Positions 15,786-23,538 of a stretch of 33,742 bases of DNA are shown here, in pieces (the first letter of the stretch is position 1; every line of letters starts with the position of its first letter). The notes under the pieces were generated by a model, which did no database searches, was not told the origin of the DNA, and saw only the letters and a list, made by a program, of their open reading frames with translations. The translations under genes and the position numbers were made by a program. The stretch is from Alphaproteobacteria bacterium (GTDB lineage: Bacteria > Pseudomonadota > Alphaproteobacteria > Rhodobacterales > Rhodobacteraceae), in contig JAUIIC010000016.1 of assembly GCA_030431935.1 (NCBI GenBank), forward strand, positions 1-33,742, in the 5' to 3' direction.

Positions 15786-16595
15786 ATGGCCGATGGCGTG
15801 ATCTACGTGGCGACGGGGGCGGACCACGTGGCGCTGGCCTGCGCCTCGGCCGCGTCGCTCCGGGCGACGAACCCGGGGCTGGCGGCGGACCTGTTCACCG
15901 ACGATCCGGACGTGCCCGAGGCGGGGCTGTTCGACCGGGTGCATGCCGTGCCCCGGGTGCACGAGCGCGCCAAGCTGGATTGCCTGCCGCTGACGCGCTT
16001 CGACCGCACCCTGTTTCTGGATTCCGATACGCTGGTTTTGCAGGGGTTCGGCGACCTCTTCGACCTGCTGGCGCGGTTCGACTGCGCGATGGCGCATGAC
16101 GTGCGGCGGGCGTCGCCGCTGGTGCAGGAGGGGCGGGATCACGTCACGCCCTATGCCTTTCCGCAGCTGAACTCTGGCGTGCTGCTGTATCGGCGGTCGG
16201 AGGCGATGTGGGCGTTCCTGGAGGAATGGGCGGCGCGGTTTCATGCCGATCCGGCGGTGGTGCGCGACCAGGTGATCCTGAAGGACCTGCTGTGGGAAAG
16301 CGACCTGCGCTTCTACGTGCTGCCGCCGGAGTTCAACCTGCGCCGCACGCCCATGCTCGACGCGTGGGAGCCGCTCGATGCGCGGCCCACGGTGCTGCAC
16401 AGTCACCGGCTGCAGGATCACCTGCGGGTGCCGGGGGCGGCGCGGCTGACGACGCTGGACCAGGTGGTGGCGGCAGAGCGCGCGGCGCATGCGGCGGAAT
16501 GGGCGGCGGTGGGGGCGCGGCCGGCGGGATGGCCGGCCAACGCCCCCCTTGTGCCGGACGGTCAGGCCGCGAGCGGCAGCGCGTCCACCGACTGA
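15786..16595 (+). CDS. Small GT8-like glycosyltransferase
   Basis: A 269-residue cytoplasmic enzyme with a nucleotide-sugar transferase fold. It begins VIYVATGADHVALACASAASL, the Rossmann-like strand and helix common to GT-A enzymes, and has the metal-binding DXD as Asp79-Ser-Asp81 in RTLFLDSDTLVL, followed by FPQLNSGVLLYRRS and a late VLHSH. These features fit the GT8/nucleotide-diphospho-sugar transferase group; donor and acceptor are unknown. GGGGGA precedes the ATG at 15786. The last 34 bases overlap the convergent azoreductase gene. It stands alone, not in a surface-polysaccharide cluster. Confidence 0.82.
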   Translation: MADGVIYVATGADHVALACASAASLRATNPGLAADLFTDDPDVPEAGLFDRVHAVPRVHERAKLDCLPLTRFDRTLFLDSDTLVLQGFGDLFDLLARFDCAMAHDVRRASPLVQEGRDHVTPYAFPQLNSGVLLYRRSEAMWAFLEEWAARFHADPAVVRDQVILKDLLWESDLRFYVLPPEFNLRRTPMLDAWEPLDARPTVLHSHRLQDHLRVPGAARLTTLDQVVAAERAAHAAEWAAVGARPAGWPANAPLVPDGQAASGSASTD

Positions 16596-17158
16596 AGCGC
16601 GGCGGCGCGGGCGGCTTCGGCGTCGATGGCGGTGCGGTCGGCCTTGACGAATTCCACCTCGGTGATGCCGAGAAAGCCGAGGACGTGCCGGATGTAGCCG
16701 CTGGCAAAGTCGATCTCGGACCCGATGGGCGTTCCGCCGGAGGCGACGGTGACGATGGCGCGCTTGCCGGTCAGAAGGCCCTGCGGCCCGGCTTCGGTGT
16801 AGCGGAAGGTGACACCGGCGCGGGCCACCATGTCGATCCAGGCCTTCAGGCTGGCGGGGACGCCGAAGTTGTAGATCGGCAGGCCGATCAGAAGCACGTC
16901 GGCCTCCTGCAGTTCGGCCACCAGCATGTCCGACAGGCCAAGCTGCGTCTTCTGCGCGGCGCTGCGGGTGTCGGCGGGGGTGAAATTGGCGCCGATCCAG
17001 CTTTCGCCGATATGGGGCAGGCCGCCGGACAGGTCGCGGGTGGTGACCTGCACCGGCCCGGCATCGGCAAAGCGCGCGATGATGCGGTCGTTGAGGTCGC
17101 GGGTGATCGAGCCCTGGGTGCGGGCCGAGGCGTCGATGCGCAGGATGCGGGTGGTCAT
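16562..17158 (-). CDS. azoR: FMN-dependent NADH-azoreductase
   Basis: Flavodoxin-fold quinone or azo-compound reductase using FMN and NADH; often a defence against electrophilic quinones. The 198-residue protein has RILRIDASARTQGSITRDL (FMN phosphate loop), PIYNFGVPASLKAWIDMVARAG (the signature around the flavin ring) and TGKRAIVTVASGG. It is divergent from a LysR-type regulator with a palindrome between them, a common pairing in which the regulator senses the toxic substrate. The 3' end overlaps the convergent glycosyltransferase by 34 bases. Confidence 0.93.
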   Translation of the reverse strand: MTTRILRIDASARTQGSITRDLNDRIIARFADAGPVQVTTRDLSGGLPHIGESWIGANFTPADTRSAAQKTQLGLSDMLVAELQEADVLLIGLPIYNFGVPASLKAWIDMVARAGVTFRYTEAGPQGLLTGKRAIVTVASGGTPIGSEIDFASGYIRHVLGFLGITEVEFVKADRTAIDAEAARAAALQSVDALPLAA

Positions 17159-17240
17159 GGCGTGTCTCCGGTGTGTCGTGCAGGGAAATCTGCGATGATC
17201 CGAAGATTGGAACTTGCGCGTCAGAGAGCAATTCGCGCAG

Positions 17241-17262
17241 GATGAACAAGGTTCTGTTCATC
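17241..17262. promoter_or_regulatory. Candidate LysR operator between azoR and its regulator
   Basis: GATGAAC (17241-17247) and GTTCATC (17256-17262) are perfect 7-bp arms with an 8-bp spacer, and a nested GAAC-AAG-GTTC (17244-17254) lies inside. The element is 16 bases before the regulator's start and about 80 before azoR. LysR-type proteins bind interrupted dyads in such divergent gaps and often repress their own gene, so this placement is apt. Confidence 0.5.
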
Positions 17263-17278
17263 AGCGCACGAAAGCATC

Positions 17279-18163
17279 ATGGTTGGAAACTGGGACGAGA
17301 TCCGCACCGCCTATCAGGTGGCGCGCATGGGCACGGTCAGCGGCGCGGCAGAGGTTCTGGGCGTGCACCATGCTACGGTGATCCGGCACATCGACGCGCT
17401 GGAAACCCGTCTGGGCACCAAGCTGTTTCAGCGCCACGCGCGTGGCTACACCCCGACCGAGGCGGGGCAGGACCTGCTAACGGTGGCGCAGGCCACCGAC
17501 GACCAGCTGACGCAGTTGGTGGGGCGGCTGAAGGGCCGGGGCGAGGAGATGGCGGGCGAGCTTATCGTCACATCTGTCCCCGATCTTGCCAGCCTGCTGA
17601 CGCCATGGCTGGCCCGGTTCCAGGCGATGCACCCCGGGCTTATCATCCGCTTCATGACCGACTCGCGGCTGTTCCGTCTGGAATACGGGGAGGCGCATGT
17701 GGCGATCCGTGCCGGGGCGGTGCCCGAGGAGCCCGACAACGTGGTGCAGCCTTTCGGGCGGACCGACGACAAGCTTTATGCCTCGCGCGCCTATGCAGAG
17801 GCGCATGGCGTCCCCGGGGCCGACGGCGACCTGGCCGGCCACCGTTTCGTCTGTTCCGACAGCCGCGAGTCGCGCGCGCCCTACAACCGCTGGATCCATG
17901 CCAACGTGCCCGACGACCAGATCGTGTTTCGCGCCAGCGAACAGCGGGTCGTGGAGCTGGCGGTGCGCGCGGGCGCGGGTATTGGACATATCCCGGTCTG
18001 GGACGCCAGGGATGACCCGGACCTTGTCGAGGCAATCCCGCTGCCGGACACGTTCTCGGCCCCGGCGTGGCTGGTGACGCATGTGGACCTGCACCGCACG
18101 ACCAAGGTGCAGGCACTGACCCGGTTCCTGAAGGAAGAGGCGAAGGCCCTTTCCCTGCAGTGA
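17279..18163 (+). CDS. LysR-family transcriptional regulator
   Basis: A 294-residue DNA-binding regulator. The N-terminal winged helix-turn-helix is AYQVARMGTVSGAAEVLGVHHATVIRHIDALETRLGTKLF (written here as its landmarks SGAAEVLGVHHATVIRHI), followed by the linker and a co-inducer domain beginning GELIVTSVPDLASLL. It is divergent from azoR and probably controls that gene and itself through the dyad at 17241-17262; the effector is not known. The following exporter gene begins within or just after its 3' end, so the exporter may be co-transcribed with it and share the same inducer. Confidence 0.9.
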   Translation: MVGNWDEIRTAYQVARMGTVSGAAEVLGVHHATVIRHIDALETRLGTKLFQRHARGYTPTEAGQDLLTVAQATDDQLTQLVGRLKGRGEEMAGELIVTSVPDLASLLTPWLARFQAMHPGLIIRFMTDSRLFRLEYGEAHVAIRAGAVPEEPDNVVQPFGRTDDKLYASRAYAEAHGVPGADGDLAGHRFVCSDSRESRAPYNRWIHANVPDDQIVFRASEQRVVELAVRAGAGIGHIPVWDARDDPDLVEAIPLPDTFSAPAWLVTHVDLHRTTKVQALTRFLKEEAKALSLQ

Positions 18164-18189
18164 CGGGGCGTGCGCCGATAGGGGGCGAT

Positions 18190-19062
18190 ATGGCCGGGCA
18201 CGCGGCGATGCTGGCCTTCTCGGCGCTGGTCGCGGGGTCGTTCAGCCTGGGCGCGCTGGCGGCCAACGAGATCGCGCCCGCCGCGCTGACGGCGGTGCGC
18301 TTTCTGCTGGCGGGTGCTCTGGTGGGGGCGCTGGCACTTGCCACCACGGGGTTGCCGCGCGCGGCCTTCCGCGCGCCCTGGCGCTATGTGGTGCTGGGGG
18401 CGCTGTTCAGCACCTATTTCGTGACGATGTTCGAGGGGCTGAAGACCGCGCCCGCGATCTCCACCGCCGCCGTATTCACCCTGACGCCGTTGTTGTCGGG
18501 GGCGTTCGGCTGGCTGTTCCTGCGCCAGAAGACGACGCCGCGGATGCGGCTGGCGCTTGCCATCGGGGCGGCGGGGGCGCTTTGGGTGATCTTCCGCGCC
18601 GATCTTTCTGCGGTGCTGAGCTTTCAGCCGGGCCGGGGCGAGACGATCTTTTTCGTCGGCTGCGTCGCCTATGCTGCCTATGCGGTTCTGCTGCGCCGGC
18701 TGAACCGGGGCGAGGCGACCGTGGTCGCCGTCTTTGCCATCATGGCGGCGGGCGTGGTCGAGCTGTGCATCTACGGCTGGCACGACCTGCGGGCGACGGA
18801 CTGGGGCGCGCTGCCGCCGGTGGTGTGGATCACGCTCGCCTACCTTGCGGTTTTCGCCAGCGCTGCGTCCTTCCTGCTGTTGCAGTTCGCGGCACAGCGG
18901 CTTCCGGCGGTCAAGGTGCTGGCCTATACCTACCTCACGCCAAGCTGGGTGATCGCGTGGGAAATCGTGCTGGGCCACGGGGCGCCACGGGGGCTGACGC
19001 TGGTGGGCGTGGGGCTGACGGTGGTGGCGCTTCTGTTGCTTCTGAAGGACGAGGGCGCCTGA
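18190..19062 (+). CDS. DMT-family (EamA) transporter
   Basis: Inner-membrane drug/metabolite exporter with about ten hydrophobic helices in two EamA repeats. The first repeat begins MLAFSALVAGSFSLGALAAN and contains PAALTAVRFLLAGALVG and STAAVFTLTPLLSGAFGWLFL; the second has the corresponding LTPSWVIAWEIVLGHGAPRG. Substrate unknown. The ATG at 18190 has AGGGGG four bases before it; a GTG at 18160 overlapping the regulator's stop (GTGA) is a real alternative that adds ten residues. Following the LysR gene so closely, it may serve the same stress response as azoR. Confidence 0.87.
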   Translation: MAGHAAMLAFSALVAGSFSLGALAANEIAPAALTAVRFLLAGALVGALALATTGLPRAAFRAPWRYVVLGALFSTYFVTMFEGLKTAPAISTAAVFTLTPLLSGAFGWLFLRQKTTPRMRLALAIGAAGALWVIFRADLSAVLSFQPGRGETIFFVGCVAYAAYAVLLRRLNRGEATVVAVFAIMAAGVVELCIYGWHDLRATDWGALPPVVWITLAYLAVFASAASFLLLQFAAQRLPAVKVLAYTYLTPSWVIAWEIVLGHGAPRGLTLVGVGLTVVALLLLLKDEGA

Positions 19063-19140
19063 CCCGCCCGGCTGTCATCATTTCGTGGCGTGTCCGGTGA
19101 TAGGTCAATGGGCCGGGGCGGCGGCGAAGGCGAGGGGATC

Positions 19141-19968
19141 ATGACGATCGAACTGACGATGCGGATGGCGGCGCAGGAGGGGCTTCTGTGCGCGCCGGTG
19201 GGCCTGTCGATGCCGCGGGTGGCGACGGTCTCTGTCTCGGTCGAGGGTGCGGCGGTGCGGCTGATCGCGGACCCGACGAACGGGCAGACCGCGATGGCGC
19301 TGACGCCCACCGAGGACGCCGTGACGATCCGCTGGGGCTATCGGCTGGGCGGCGCGGCCTATCCCGAGGCGATGTTCGCCCCGCGCGACAGCCGCTACAT
19401 CCGCGCCGCCGCCGCCCTGGCCGAAGAGGCGCGCGGCATCGCCGGTGCCGCCGGCGGCGGGCCGGCCGGGCTGCGGGCGCTGGTCGATCATGTGACGGGG
19501 CTGTTTCGCTACGGCCACCCGGAGGAACGGTTCTACGAGGGGTCCGACGACATCCCGCAGCTGTGCGGGCTGACCGAAGGGTCCTGCGTGGACATCAACG
19601 CCTACCTGATCGCCGCGGCGCGCGCGGCGGGGTACGAGGCGGGCTACATGACCGGCTGTTTCATCCCCGAGGCCAAGCGCGACTGGTGCGAGGACATGCA
19701 TTGCTGGGTCGTGACGCGGGTGGACGGCGTGGTGCAGGACTGGGACATCGCGCATCACCTGAAGATGGGGGTGGCGCGGGTCGAGCCGGGGCTGAACCCG
19801 CGGCCGGGCGTGCGCGTGCCGCTGTCGCATTCCATGGGCTGGGTGCTGCCCGACATCGGGGTGGCCGACCTGAAGCTGCTGGCGGAACCCCTGTGGTTTC
19901 GGGATGGCCGATGGCTGGACGCTGAGCCGAGGATCACCCTGGCGGGATATGATCTTCTGGCGGGGTAA
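19141..19968 (+). CDS. Transglutaminase-like cysteine peptidase-fold protein
   Basis: A 275-residue protein with a transglutaminase-like core. The likely catalytic triad is Cys149 in LTEGSCVDINAYLIAAARAAGYEAG, His187 in CEDMHCWVVTRVDG and Asp200/Asp202 in VQDWDIAHHL, in the right order and spacing. There is no signal peptide, so it is probably cytoplasmic. Members include peptidases and inactive scaffolds; substrate is unknown. The ATG at 19141 has GAGGGG close before it, preferred over a GTG at 19090. The 3' end overlaps the convergent ArsR regulator gene by 35 bases. Confidence 0.82.
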   Translation: MTIELTMRMAAQEGLLCAPVGLSMPRVATVSVSVEGAAVRLIADPTNGQTAMALTPTEDAVTIRWGYRLGGAAYPEAMFAPRDSRYIRAAAALAEEARGIAGAAGGGPAGLRALVDHVTGLFRYGHPEERFYEGSDDIPQLCGLTEGSCVDINAYLIAAARAAGYEAGYMTGCFIPEAKRDWCEDMHCWVVTRVDGVVQDWDIAHHLKMGVARVEPGLNPRPGVRVPLSHSMGWVLPDIGVADLKLLAEPLWFRDGRWLDAEPRITLAGYDLLAG

Positions 19969-20281
19969 GCTCGGCTTCGAGGAAGCGTTCGAACGCGTCG
20001 AGGTTCACCGGCTCGAACTGGCCGAAGCCCTGCATCCAGACCGAGGCTGCCTTGAGCGCGTCGGGTTCCAGCTGGCACCATTTCACGCGACCGCGCTTGT
20101 CCTGGCTGATGAGGCCCGCGCGCGTCAGGATGGCTAGGTGCTTCGAGATTGCGGCCAGGGACATCTCGAACGGCTCGGCCACGTCGGTGACGGCCATGTC
20201 GTCCTCGAGCAGCATCGACAGGATGCGGCGGCGGGTGGGATCGGCGAGCGCGGCGAAGACGGCGTCGAGATGGGCGTCCAT
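19934..20281 (-). CDS. ArsR-family regulator (SdpR-like)
   Basis: A 115-residue winged-helix repressor. The N-terminal part reads MDAHLDAVFAALADPTRRRIL and the recognition helix is in SLAAISKHLAILTRAGLI, followed by the wing KRGRVKWCQL. The metal-binding CxC motif of arsenic or cadmium sensors is absent; this fits the SdpR-like branch that is commonly next to an SRPBCC/AHSA1 gene. No such partner is visible here. A dyad typical for the branch lies 33 bases before the start, suggesting autoregulation. Another in-frame ATG at 20374 lies beyond that dyad and is less likely. Confidence 0.88.
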   Translation of the reverse strand: MDAHLDAVFAALADPTRRRILSMLLEDDMAVTDVAEPFEMSLAAISKHLAILTRAGLISQDKRGRVKWCQLEPDALKAASVWMQGFGQFEPVNLDAFERFLEAELTPPEDHIPPG

Positions 20282-20313
20282 GGCAGGCAGGTAAGGCGGA
20301 ACGGCGGCGTTGG

Positions 20314-20329
20314 TCAACTGATCGGTTGA
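20314..20329. promoter_or_regulatory. Candidate ArsR/SdpR operator
   Basis: TCAAC-TGATCG-GTTGA, a perfect 5-bp inverted repeat with 6-bp centre, matches the CAAC..GTTG style of sites used by SdpR-like ArsR proteins. It is 33-48 bases upstream of the regulator's ATG. It is also 170 bases before atpI, but the atp promoter lies well downstream of it. Confidence 0.55.
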
Positions 20330-20441
20330 ATATGGTGGGGGCGCCGGATCGGGCGTGCTGCGTCTGCGCAGCATGTCGCAGTCAGCAAAATATCATTTCA
20401 TTACAATATCTTGACCATGGGCCGATGCGGCATTTGCCAGC

Positions 20442-20470
20442 TTGACTCTGCACCGCCGCATTTCTAGGGT
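20442..20470 (+). promoter_or_regulatory. Sigma-70-type promoter of the atp operon
   Basis: TTGACT (20442-20447), a spacer of exactly 17 bases, and TAGGGT (20465-20470). The -35 box matches the consensus in five of six positions, the -10 box in three. A start near 20477 would leave a leader of about 20 bases before the atpI ATG, with GAGGGGG at 20485-20491 as ribosome-binding site. Confidence 0.6.
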
Positions 20471-20497
20471 CCGCCCGACTGTCCGAGGGGGCATGGC

Positions 20498-20824
20498 ATG
20501 ACCGATCCAGCGGACGAAGAACGGCTTCGCGCCCTTCAGACGCGGATCGAAAAGGTCAGGGCGTCGCAGGCGCCGAAGCCGCGCGCGGACGAGCACTATT
20601 CGCAGGCGAATGTCGCCTGGCGCATGGTGACAGAGCTTGTGGCCGGTCTGATGATCGGCCTGGGCATCGGATACGGGCTGGACTCGCTCTTCGGAACGAT
20701 GCCGGTGTTTCTGGTGCTCTTTATCGGGTTGGGCTTTGCGGCCGGGGTGAAGACGATGCTTCACACGGCAACAGAGGTCCAGAAGGAACAGGCGGCGAAA
20801 GCGGCCGAGGACAAAGAGGGCTGA
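20498..20824 (+). CDS. atpI: ATP synthase assembly protein AtpI
   Basis: Small inner-membrane protein that helps assemble the c-ring and may carry magnesium. The 108-residue product has a charged N-terminus, then two hydrophobic helices around [23 protein letters not shown] and [21 protein letters not shown], the AtpI signature. It is first in the F0 operon. A preceding ATG at 20493 reads only two codons before a stop overlapping this ATG; it is too close to the Shine-Dalgarno to matter. It is followed after 4 bases by atpB. Confidence 0.94.
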   Translation: MTDPADEERLRALQTRIEKVRASQAPKPRADEHYSQANVAWRMVTELVAGLMIGLGIGYGLDSLFGTMPVFLVLFIGLGFAAGVKTMLHTATEVQKEQAAKAAEDKEG

Positions 20825-20828
20825 CAGC

Positions 20829-21578
20829 GTGGCGACGGAAGAGGCAAGCGGCGGTCTTAGCATCCATCCCATGGACCAGTTCATCGTGAAGCCGCTGTTC
20901 GGTGGCGACACGATCCACTGGTATACCCCGACGAACGTGACACTCTGGATGGCGCTGGCCGTCGTCTGCGTCATCCTGCTGATGGTGATGGGCACGCGCG
21001 GGCGCGCGGTGGTTCCCAGTCGGGCCCAGTCGGTGGGCGAACTGGTCTACGGCTTCGTCCACAAGATGGTCGAGGACGTGGCCGGCAAGGACGGCGTGAA
21101 GTTCTTCCCCTACATCATGACGCTGTTCCTGTTCATTCTCTTCGCCAACACGCTTGGCCTGATCCCGATGAGCTTTACCACGACGTCGCATATCGCGGTG
21201 ACGGCGGTGATGGCCTTTGCGGTGTTCATCACGGTCACGCTGGTGGGCTTCATCAAGAACGGCACGGCGTTCCTGTCTCTGTTCTGGGTGTCGTCGGCGC
21301 CCCTGCCGCTCCGGCCCGTTCTGGCCATAATCGAGCTGATTTCCTACTTCGTCCGCCCCGTCAGCCATTCGGTCCGTCTTGCCGGCGCGATCATGGCGGG
21401 CCACGCGGTGATGAAGGTGTTCGCGGGCTTTGCCGCCGTCACCGCCGTCGCACCGCTGGCCATCGGCGGCATGGTGGCGATCTACGGTCTGGAACTGCTG
21501 GTGGCGTTCATCCAGGCCTATGTCTTCACGATCCTGACCTGCGTCTATCTGAAGGATGCGCTGCACCCGCACCACTAG
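20829..21578 (+). CDS. atpB: ATP synthase F0 subunit a
   Basis: Membrane stator subunit forming the two proton half-channels next to the c-ring. The 249-residue protein begins at GTG, contains [20 protein letters not shown], the essential arginine in [14 protein letters not shown] and the late helix [22 protein letters not shown] with its conserved Gln. The residue four after the arginine is Ala, where most subunits a have Asn (RL-x-x-N); Ile follows. I confirmed this in the codons (gcc ggc gcg atc). The start follows atpI by 4 bases and precedes atpE by 64. Confidence 0.97.
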   Translation: MATEEASGGLSIHPMDQFIVKPLFGGDTIHWYTPTNVTLWMALAVVCVILLMVMGTRGRAVVPSRAQSVGELVYGFVHKMVEDVAGKDGVKFFPYIMTLFLFILFANTLGLIPMSFTTTSHIAVTAVMAFAVFITVTLVGFIKNGTAFLSLFWVSSAPLPLRPVLAIIELISYFVRPVSHSVRLAGAIMAGHAVMKVFAGFAAVTAVAPLAIGGMVAIYGLELLVAFIQAYVFTILTCVYLKDALHPHH

Positions 21579-21642
21579 GGGCACGGGATCGACCGAAATC
21601 TAACCAAATCACAGCCAATTCCAATCTCAAGGAGTAACGGAC

Positions 21643-21879
21643 ATGGAAGGCGATATCGCACAAATGGGTCAGTTCATCGGCGCAGGCCTTGCCGCCATCG
21701 GGTCGGGCGCGGCCGCGATCGGTGTGGGCCATGTGGCCGGCAACTTCCTGGCGGGCGCCCTGCGCAACCCGTCGGCCGCCGGTGGCCAGACCGCGACGCT
21801 CTTCATCGGCATCGCGTTCGCCGAAGCGCTGGGGATCTTCTCGTTCCTCGTCGCTCTGCTGCTGATGTTCGCCGTCTGA
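21643..21879 (+). CDS. atpE: ATP synthase F0 subunit c
   Basis: Proton-carrying subunit of the rotating ring. The 78-residue hairpin of two helices shows [33 protein letters not shown]-type features: the glycine-rich first helix ([10 protein letters not shown]), the polar loop ALRNPSA and the carboxylate-bearing second helix [15 protein letters not shown] with the essential Glu. AAGGAG stands 8 bases before the ATG, a strong site in keeping with the high stoichiometry. A 12-bp hairpin follows after the stop. Confidence 0.98.
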   Translation: MEGDIAQMGQFIGAGLAAIGSGAAAIGVGHVAGNFLAGALRNPSAAGGQTATLFIGIAFAEALGIFSFLVALLLMFAV

Positions 21880-21900
21880 TCCAAACGAACCGCTCCTTGA

Positions 21901-21930
21901 CGCCGGGGGGGCAAGCACGCCCGCCCGGCG
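21901..21930 (+). promoter_or_regulatory. Intercistronic hairpin after atpE
   Basis: CGCCGGG (21901-21907) pairs with CCCGGCG (21924-21930), and inside it GGGC (21909-21912) pairs with GCCC (21919-21922), leaving one G-G mismatch and a 6-nt loop. The fold has no U-tract. Its place just downstream of the gene for the many-copy c subunit suits mRNA stabilisation, giving more c than b and b'. Function is inferred. Confidence 0.5.
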
Positions 21931-21954
21931 GATTTCCGGTTCCAGGAGGACGAC

Positions 21955-22497
21955 ATGGCGACTGAAACAGAAGGCTCCGCCTACGGGGCCGCCGAAGCGG
22001 CCAGCGCCCCCGGCATGCCGCAGCTGGATTTCGGGACCTTCCCGAACCAGATCTTCTGGCTCGTGGTCACGCTGGTCGTGATCTACTTTGTCCTGAGCCG
22101 CGTCGCGCTGCCGCGCATCGCGTCGGTTCTGGCCGAACGGCAGGGCACGATCACCAATGATCTTGCCGCCGCCGAAGAGCTGAAGCAAAAGGCGGTCGAG
22201 GCGGAAGAGGCCTACAACAAGGCTCTGGCCGACGCCCGCGCCGAAGCCCACCGGATCGTCGCCGAGGCACGCGCCGAGATCCAGGCGGATCTGGACGCTG
22301 CCACCGCTCGGGCGGACGAGGCGATCGCGGAACGCACCGCCGAGTCCGAAAAGCGGATCGCCGAGATCCGCGAAAGCGCGCTTGACGGCGTGCGCAGCGT
22401 GGCCAACGACATCGCGCAGGACGTGGTCGCCGCAATGGGTGTCACCGCGGACGACGCTGCGTTGACGGCGGCGATCGAAACGCAGTTGAAGGGGTAG
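21955..22497 (+). CDS. atpF2: ATP synthase F0 subunit b'
   Basis: One half of the heterodimeric peripheral stalk. The 180-residue protein has a polar N-terminus, one membrane helix ([24 protein letters not shown]) and a long Ala/Glu-rich coiled coil (from [17 protein letters not shown] onward). It differs from the following b subunit, and having both is normal for phototrophic and many other alphaproteobacteria. AGGAGG precedes the ATG at 21955. The next gene starts only 4 bases after its stop. Confidence 0.95.
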   Translation: MATETEGSAYGAAEAASAPGMPQLDFGTFPNQIFWLVVTLVVIYFVLSRVALPRIASVLAERQGTITNDLAAAEELKQKAVEAEEAYNKALADARAEAHRIVAEARAEIQADLDAATARADEAIAERTAESEKRIAEIRESALDGVRSVANDIAQDVVAAMGVTADDAALTAAIETQLKG

Positions 22498-22501
22498 GAA
22501 C

Positions 22502-23062
22502 ATGATCCGCACGGTATCCGTGATCCTTGCCACCCTGGCCGCATCGCCGGCGCTGGCCGCGAAGGGGCCGTTCCTTTCGCTGGGCAACTCGGACTTCGTG
22601 GTCCTGATTGCGTTCATCGTCTTCATCGGCGTGCTGGTCTACTTCAAGGTGCCCGGCATGCTGATGGGCATGCTCGACAAGCGCGCCGCGACCATCAAGT
22701 CCGAGCTGGACGAGGCCCGGGCCCTGCGCGAAGAGGCGCAGACGGTTCTGGCCAGCTTCGAGCGCAAGCAGCGCGAAGTCGCCGAGCAGGCCGAGCGTAT
22801 CGTGGCCCATGCCAAGGAAGAGGCGCAGAATGCCGCCGAACTGGCGAAGGCCGAGCTGGAAACCACGATCGCACGCCGTCTTCAGGCGGCGGAAGACCGG
22901 ATCGCATCGGCCGAAGCCGGCGCCGTGAAGGAAGTGCGGGACCGGGCGATCTCGGTCGCTGTCAGCGCCGCGCGTGATGTCATCGCCAAGCAGATGAATG
23001 CCACGCAGGCCAACAAGCTGATCGACGAGTCGATCGAGACGGTGGGGCGCAAGCTGCACTGA
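22502..23062 (+). CDS. atpF: ATP synthase F0 subunit b
   Basis: Other half of the peripheral stalk, linking the membrane sector to F1. The 186-residue protein begins with a signal-peptide-like stretch (MIRTVSVILATLAASPALAA), then the membrane helix FVVLIAFIVFIGVLVYFKVPGML, and a long charged coiled coil (LDKRAATIKSELDEARALREEAQ). The signal-like start is seen in other alphaproteobacterial b subunits. It is the last gene in the operon, 28 bases ahead of a clear terminator; F1 genes (delta, alpha, gamma, beta, epsilon) are absent from this locus. Confidence 0.95.
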   Translation: MIRTVSVILATLAASPALAAKGPFLSLGNSDFVVLIAFIVFIGVLVYFKVPGMLMGMLDKRAATIKSELDEARALREEAQTVLASFERKQREVAEQAERIVAHAKEEAQNAAELAKAELETTIARRLQAAEDRIASAEAGAVKEVRDRAISVAVSAARDVIAKQMNATQANKLIDESIETVGRKLH

Positions 23063-23089
23063 TCGCGACTCCCGGTCCGAAGAAAACGG

Positions 23090-23115
23090 AACCCGGCGCC
23101 CCAGCGCCGGGTTTT
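23090..23115 (+). terminator. Rho-independent terminator of the atp operon
   Basis: AACCCGGCGC (23090-23099) and GCGCCGGGTT (23104-23113) form a perfect 10-bp stem with a CCCA loop, ending in TTTT. It is 28 bases after the atpF stop. Confidence 0.9.
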
Positions 23116-23172
23116 GTCGTTCTGACGGGGACGTGACGCGACAGGCCCGGTTGGCCGTGGCAAAATTGCGGG

Positions 23173-23538
23173 ATGCTCCGTTCTCTTCTCTTCTGCCTTT
23201 GCGCCCTGCCCGTGCCGGGTCTTGCCGGTCCGGCCGAGGTCTTGAGGGCAGAGGCCGTGCGCAGCGGTAACGGCTGGAGCTTTGCGGTCACCATACGGCA
23301 CGGCGATGCAGGCTGGGACCACTACGCCGACGGCTGGGTCATAGAGGCGCCGGACGGCACGCAGCTTGGCTATCGCGAATTGCTGCATCCGCACGTGGAC
23401 GAGCAGCCTTTCACCCGGTCCCTGAGCGGTGTGCAGGTGCCTGCCGGGATCGGGGTGGTGTATGTGCGCGCCCATGACAGCGTGCATGGCTGGTCGGACG
23501 ACCGCGTCGAGATCGTCCTGCCCCAAGGCATGCCCTAG
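23173..23538 (+). CDS. Small secreted protein of unknown function
   Basis: A 121-residue product with an N-terminal signal peptide (MLRSLLFCLCALPVPGLAGP, likely cut after LAG) and a beta-rich mature domain: SGNGWSFAVTIRHGDAGWDHYADGW, then PDGTQLGYRELLHPHVDEQPF and VRAHDSVHGWSDDRVEIVLP. The HPHVDE histidines and the repeated DxW pattern may bind a metal, but this is speculation. I do not recognise the family. There is no clear ribosome-binding site before the ATG. Its stop shares CTAG with that of the convergent FCD regulator. Confidence 0.7.
   Translation: MLRSLLFCLCALPVPGLAGPAEVLRAEAVRSGNGWSFAVTIRHGDAGWDHYADGWVIEAPDGTQLGYRELLHPHVDEQPFTRSLSGVQVPAGIGVVYVRAHDSVHGWSDDRVEIVLPQGMP

Noticed and set aside
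20493-20501. Two-codon frame ATG-GCA-TGA overlapping the atpI start
   Set aside because: Its ATG is one base from the Shine-Dalgarno, too close for initiation; the pattern is a chance effect of GCATGGCATGA.
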